Shown: piece by piece, positions 59,294 to 64,000 of the stretch
Layout: every line of letters starts with the position of its first letter
Position numbering within the stretch: position 1 is the stretch's first letter
Assembly (NCBI GenBank): GCA_003952965.2
Contig: CM025850.1
Location: 4,462,083 to 4,526,082 of the forward strand
DNA: 64,000 nt
Source of the DNA: Morella rubra
Taxonomy: Eukaryota > Streptophyta > Magnoliopsida > Fagales > Myricaceae
Direction: 5' to 3'
The notes under the pieces: generated by a model
What the model was told of the DNA's origin: nothing
What the model saw: the letters and a program-made list of their open reading frames with translations, nothing else
Database searches by the model: none
Position numbers and translations under genes: made by a program

Positions 59294-61572
59294 CAAAAAA
59301 ATTACAAGATACACTCATGAGGTAAAATGTACAGACGTTCGTTCTGGATAGCCCACTTGGCAAGTAGATATACTTGCCTTTAGAAATCCATTAATGGCTT
59401 AATGGAATCGAGGAATTAATGTATTAATGGTGGAATGGAAGCCGCATGTTAAAGACTTTAATCTTCAAGTGAGTCAAACCCAATGCATCACATACTTTGT
59501 TCATAATTTCCTGAGACGACAAAGACGATGACAATGGTTGTGGCTTTGACCCTGTCTGCGGTCTACAGATTCGGTGCCCAATTGAATAGAGTGGGCTTTG
59601 AATTTCTCTTCTGCTGTCAATCGGTTCTTCCTCTAGATATCAGTCAGCACCTGATCACCTTGGTAGTCAATCTTGCTTGTTTAAAAATAATCAGGTGTGA
59701 TTATGTCTCTTCCATCCATACAATCACCGACATAACCTGTTAGGTTAGAGGCTCATTAAAATAACCGTTGCTTTGATTCCTAGTATTTTAACGCGCGCCA
59801 TTCTTTTTGACTAAAGGTTTGTCGTTGAGCTAGCTATTGTTGACAACTAGTCAGCTATGTCATCATAAACGGGTTCTTCTCTGTCTTTCGAGAATTTCGA
59901 TGCATGTAATTTAGAACAGGAGAAAGTCACCAAAAAAAAAAATTATAATACTTTTTCTTTTGTTTTTTAAATCTTTACTTCTAATCTCTCCACCATCACT
60001 CAAATATCATTGTCTTCAAACTGTTAAAATGCAGTAACGTTCGCCTTATAATCATATCATACGATTTAAAATGTACAGAAAACAAAAAATGTTGCAAAAT
60101 ATAACATGAAAAATAATAATGAACTTTGATAATTTAAAAGGTAAATATTATGAAATTAGTAGTTTAGATATGTAAATAACATTTATTATAATAGTTAAGA
60201 GATGAAAAGTAATAATTTTTTTTTTTTTTTTTTTTTATAGTTGTGTAGTGATATCAGCGAGAGTGGAGAGTTCACAGAGGAATAATCCTTTACGCAGGAT
60301 CTCTCCATCATCAGTGGTGGACACAGGAGGTATCGAACTTGGACGTCTGCCACCCATTATTTAGCCAAAACAAATTTTTTTATGTGTGTGTATTTTTTCC
60401 ACCCATTCACTAGCTTTGTTCCTCATATGGCCTAGGCCTAATGGGTGTCGGGCCCAAACTAACTTATGAAAAAATACACACACATAAAAATTTGTTTTGG
60501 GCTAAATAATGGGTGGCAGACGTCCAAGTTCGATACCTCCTGTGTCCACCACTGATGATGGAGAGATCCTGCGTAAAGGATTATTCCTCTGTGAACTCTC
60601 CACTCTCGCTGATATCACTACACAACTATAAAAAAAAAAAAAAAAAAAAATTATTACTTTTCATCTCTTAACTATTATAATAAATGTTATTTACATATCT
60701 AAACTACTAATTTCATAATATTTACCTTTTAAATTATCAAAGTTCATTATTATTTTTCATGTTATATTTTGCAACATTTTTTGTTTTCTGTACATTTTAA
60801 ATCGTATGATATGATTATAAGGCGAACGTTACTGCATTTTAACAGTTTGAAGACAATGATATTTGAGTGATGGTGGAGAGATTAGAAGTAAAGATTTAAA
60901 AAACAAAAGAAAAAGTATTATAATTTTTTTTTTTGGTGACTTTCTCCTGTTCTAAATTACATGCATCGAAATTCTCGAAAGACAGAGAAGAACCCGTTTA
61001 TGATGACATAGCTGACTAGTTGTCAACAATAGCTAGCTCAACGACAAACCTTTAGTCAAAAAGAATGGCGCGCGTTAAAATACTAGGAATCAAAGCAACG
61101 GTTATTTTAATGAGCCTCTAACCTAACAGGTTATGTCGGTGATTGTATGGATGGAAGAGACATAATCACACCTGATTATTTTTAAACAAGCAAGATTGAC
61201 TACCAAGGTGATCAGGTGCTGACTGATATCTAGAGGAAGAACCGATTGACAGCAGAAGAGAAATTCAAAGCCCACTCTATTCAATTGGGCACCGAATCTG
61301 TAGACCGCAGACAGGGTCAAAGCCACAACCATTGTCATCGTCTTTGTCGTCTCAGGAAATTATGAACAAAGTATGTGATGCATTGGGTTTGACTCACTTG
61401 AAGATTAAAGTCTTTAACATGCGGCTTCCATTCCACCATTAATACATTAATTCCTCGATTCCATTAAGCCATTAATGGATTTCTAAAGGCAAGTATATCT
61501 ACTTGCCAAGTGGGCTATCCAGAACGAACGTCTGTACATTTTACCTCATGAGTGTATCTTGTAATTTTTTTG

Positions 61573-62067
61573 AGGCGAAACTGCACCTGGGGCTCCTATT
61601 ATATCACAAAGTTGCAATTAAGCCCCTGAGGTAACGATTTAAACATTTGACTCCTGAGGTATTGATTTTTTTTAAAAAAAGTTCATCCGTCCCAACACGT
61701 TAATGTCAATTTCACGTCGCGCCACATGTTCTGTTCGACCAATGCGCTGCTGATCATCAGGGCAGGCCGATCGACCGACTAGTAATATTGACCGAGCAGG
61801 GACAGGGAAGACCGATCGACCAGTGGCCAGATAGACTGACCGACCAGGACAACCCAGCCGTGCAGACTGAATTAAGCAAGACAGGACATGTGACGCGACG
61901 TGATAGGCTTAACGGGGGATTGCCATTAACGTGTTGGGACGGAAATAGACGGATGGGCTTGTTTTTTAAAAAACCAATACCTCAGGGAGTCAAATGTCTA
62001 AATCGTTACATCAAAGACTTAATTGCAATTTTGTGATACCACAAAGGCCCCCGATGTAATTTCGCCT
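61573..62067. mobile_element. Mirror copy of the 495-bp MITE in the right palindrome arm
   Basis: This is the reverse complement of 58799-59293 and differs only by one-base indels near 61641-61656. Its presence in both arms shows that the MITE inserted before the inverted duplication, if the palindrome is real. Confidence 0.9.
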
Positions 62068-62422
62068 TTTTTTAAACTGGGTGTCCAAACTAACTTACCC
62101 ACTTGCACCTCACCTAACTAAAGGCTCGGAGCGTGGCTTCAAATAGTTGATAGCACCTATGAGGTTTTGAGAGTCAATCTTGTATATTTTTTTTCGACAT
62201 TTTGAACAGTGATTTGATATAATTTATAAGGCTTGCAATAAAAAAGATGGGTTGGCAGAATAGCAACAGCTTATTAATTAAGGTATGTGTTATGATCTCT
62301 TGTCGCCAACCCCTCGTTAATCTAGCACGTGCATTTTGGTTTCTGGGTCAAAATTCCAACTGCTCTCAGCCTCTCCCTCGTCTTGTCGCGCGCCAATCTC
62401 CCATGGTTTCTTTATTTCTACG

Positions 62423-62644
62423 TTAATCTTGTTCTTTTCTTTTGCTGTGACCCACATCGTTGACACTCATCTCATGATCAGAAATCTTAAGTAGATTGTT
62501 ATTTCTCTTTCGAAGAACATCATAATAAGCGTCAAAGATACCATTAATTACCTTCCCAATGGACTCAGCTGCCATGCACTTTCCCAATGAGGTAGGCTGG
62601 TAGCTATCTAAGGGTGCACCATCATCCTCATAGGCCTCTTGCAA
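62423..62644 (-). other. Mirror copy of the unrecognised 73-codon ORF
   Basis: This is the exact reverse complement of 58222-58443 with the same translation. It lies divergently upstream of NLR copy 3. Confidence 0.35.
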
Positions 62645-62906
62645 ATCTGATACATTACCCTCGAGTGAATGTTCAAAAAAAGAATGTTCAAGTTTTCAAC
62701 CGACTTTTAGTACTGATTCTACTTTTAAATACTTATTTTAGTACTAATTAGTCTAGATTAACTGCCGTAAACGAAAAAAATTGCCAAGGTACGTAGTGGA
62801 TCTCCAGGGAAGAACTACGACTTGACTTGGCTCTTACTGATCACCTGCCGATCGATAGGAAAACTGCTATCTTAGCTAGTATGAGTTCGTACATATGTGG
62901 TAATGC

Positions 62907-64000
62907 ATGCATATCACCGTAAACTCCAAAGCAGAAATATTCTTTGCTAAGGGTGTGATCAATATTGTTCACCAGGTTAGATTCGGAGAGGGAACAATGA
63001 CAGATATAGCCGTGACCCTTGTCATCAACAAGTTAATCGAGTCTCTCGCTCACGAATCTAAACTACTAAGGGGTGTCCACAAGGAAGTCGAGAGTATTAA
63101 AGATGAACTGGAGAGCATTGAGTGTTTTCTGAAGGACGCAGAAGGAAGAGTAGGGAAAGGCGATGTCCGCTATGGGGTGAAAGCGTGGGTGAAACAGGTG
63201 AGGGATGTAGCCTATCGTATTGAAGATGTTGTAGATGAGTACATTCTTCACGTCGCACAGCGTCGTCGTGATCAGGATGGTTTCCCTTCTTTCCTCCGGA
63301 AAACTGGTCGCTTGATGACGAAATTGAAACCGCGTCATGAGGTAGCCGTCAAGATTCAGGATATCAAATTATCGGTTGGCGAAATCAAGGAACGTAGGGA
63401 AAGATATGGCTTTACTTCATCACAACCAGAATCAAGTGGCGGTGCAATGAATGATGAATCATGGCATGACCCTCGTGTCGGTTCCCTTTTCGTTGAGGAA
63501 GGTGAAGTTGTGGGTATCGAGTCTACGAGGGATGAACTAGTAAGCTGGTTGGTATCGGGAGCGACTCGCCGGTCGGTGATTTCTATAGTGGGCATGGGTG
63601 GTATTGGTAAGACCACTCTTGCGAGGAAAGTCTATGAGAATGAAGCAGTGAAGGGATGGTTTGACTGCCGTGTTTGGATCACTGTCTCTCAGTCATACAA
63701 CATGCAGAAGATACTCATGGCCATGTCAAAGCAGCTCTACCAGGCACAAGAGACCGTGGCTCCGACGTATCTAGAGATGGTAGACGAGATCGCACTAATT
63801 AGCCAGCTGAGGCAATATTTGCAACAGGAGAGGTGTCTCGTGGTTTTTGACGATGTCTGGAAGATAGAGTTCTGGGAAGTGGTGAAACATTCATTGCCAC
63901 GGAATAACAGAGGCAGCAGGATAATCATCACAACACGGAACGATCACGTTGGCGTTTCCTGTAAAGAATCTTCACTGGATCTAGTTTACAAGGTACAACC
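62907..64000 (+). CDS. CC-NB-LRR protein, RPM1-like (copy 3, partial at window end)
   Basis: This is the mirror image of NLR copy 2, transcribed rightward. The longest frame starts at 62907 and the family-like ATG is 62997 (MTDIAVTLV). The visible part (about 335 residues from the latter) covers the coiled coil with EDVVDEY, P-loop GMGGIGKTT, kinase-2 LVVFDDVW and GSRIIITTR, then runs off the window just after SCKESSLDLVYKV. No amino-acid difference from copy 2 was seen. If the palindrome is real, copies 2 and 3 form a head-to-head pair with about 5.1 kb between start codons. If it is an artefact, this gene does not exist as a separate locus. Confidence 0.85.
   Translation, partial: MHITVNSKAEIFFAKGVINIVHQVRFGEGTMTDIAVTLVINKLIESLAHESKLLRGVHKEVESIKDELESIECFLKDAEGRVGKGDVRYGVKAWVKQVRDVAYRIEDVVDEYILHVAQRRRDQDGFPSFLRKTGRLMTKLKPRHEVAVKIQDIKLSVGEIKERRERYGFTSSQPESSGGAMNDESWHDPRVGSLFVEEGEVVGIESTRDELVSWLVSGATRRSVISIVGMGGIGKTTLARKVYENEAVKGWFDCRVWITVSQSYNMQKILMAMSKQLYQAQETVAPTYLEMVDEIALISQLRQYLQQERCLVVFDDVWKIEFWEVVKHSLPRNNRGSRIIITTRNDHVGVSCKESSLDLVYKVQ

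Larger units (their letters stand above)
53738..60313. repeat. NLR-bearing segmental duplication, copy 2
   Basis: This is collinear with 37441-44705. It carries a private 495-bp MITE at 58799-59293 and the empty sites of copy 1's LINE and MULE. Its right end runs into the centre of the large palindrome. Confidence 0.9.
56866..64000. repeat. Near-perfect palindrome, arms at least 3.5 kb, centre 60433
   Basis: The left arm 56866-60399 and right arm 60468-64000 are reverse complements. Left plus right coordinates sum to 120866 over nearly the whole length (for example 57869/62997, 58799/62067 and 59293/61573). Only a few one- to two-base indels were noticed: near 59211 (CAGAGAG versus CAGGAG), 59223 and near the centre. 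The 68-base spacer contains GGCCTAGGCC. The right arm is cut by the window end, so the true length is unknown. It is either a recent inverted duplication or a fold-back assembly or read artefact. Confidence 0.95.

Noticed and set aside
59528..59743. 71-codon ORF repeated in both palindrome arms
   Set aside because: The paralogous sequence in copy 1 (about 43010-43200) has an in-frame stop (TGTCGATAG) and scattered changes, so it is not conserved as protein; identity between arms only reflects the palindrome.

Overview
This is eukaryotic nuclear DNA from a flowering plant, most likely a woody eudicot. The evidence is intron-bearing genes with GT/AG junctions, AT-rich intergenic DNA full of DNA-transposon derivatives, a vacuolar sorting receptor, a pentatricopeptide-type protein, an EIX2-type receptor-like protein and a coiled-coil NLR cluster. 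The woody assignment is only an impression from the RLP and NLR sequence style. No bacterial operons, CRISPR arrays or convincing tRNA/rRNA genes were seen.

Layout: (1) 1-2.9 kb: an inverted-repeat MITE, then a two-exon gene for a small basic LLPH-like protein. (2) 2.9-18.5 kb: an LRR receptor-like protein gene on the minus strand, broken only by single-base losses in short homopolymers. A second, badly degraded copy of its 5' half follows a 101-base N gap. Both sit in nested duplications of non-coding DNA, one of which carries a 1.6-kb hAT element with a perfect 8-bp target duplication. (3) 21.1-35.2 kb: ordinary single-copy genes, all on the plus strand: a five-exon plastid DUF948-like membrane protein, a twelve-exon vacuolar sorting receptor and an intronless PPR-like protein. 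(4) 37.4-64 kb: a CC-NB-LRR (RPM1-like) cluster. One ~7-kb unit occurs at 37.4-44.7 kb and again at 53.7-60.3 kb. The second unit then folds back about position 60433 into a near-perfect inverted copy that runs off the window, giving a head-to-head NLR pair. Between the units lie duplicated intergenic blocks and a 2.2-kb Pack-MULE-like element carrying pieces of two unrelated genes (DUF4408 and an inactive ubiquitin-hydrolase-like protein).

Comparing the duplicates gives empty and filled sites for several insertions: a 980-bp MULE with a 9-bp target duplication, a 5'-truncated LINE with a 10-bp target duplication, a 495-bp MITE, a nested MITE pair and the Pack-MULE. These order the events: NLR unit duplication, then independent transposon insertions in each unit, then the inverted duplication, since both palindrome arms carry the 495-bp MITE.

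Functionally the RLP and NLR loci are cell-surface and intracellular immune receptors. The middle genes are housekeeping (ribosome biogenesis, plastid membrane, vacuolar trafficking, organelle RNA) and show no operon-like link. Some breaks in good genes (RLP, VSR exon 8) look more like residual sequencing or assembly indels than genetic decay. The palindrome could also be an assembly fold-back; both points need read-level checking.
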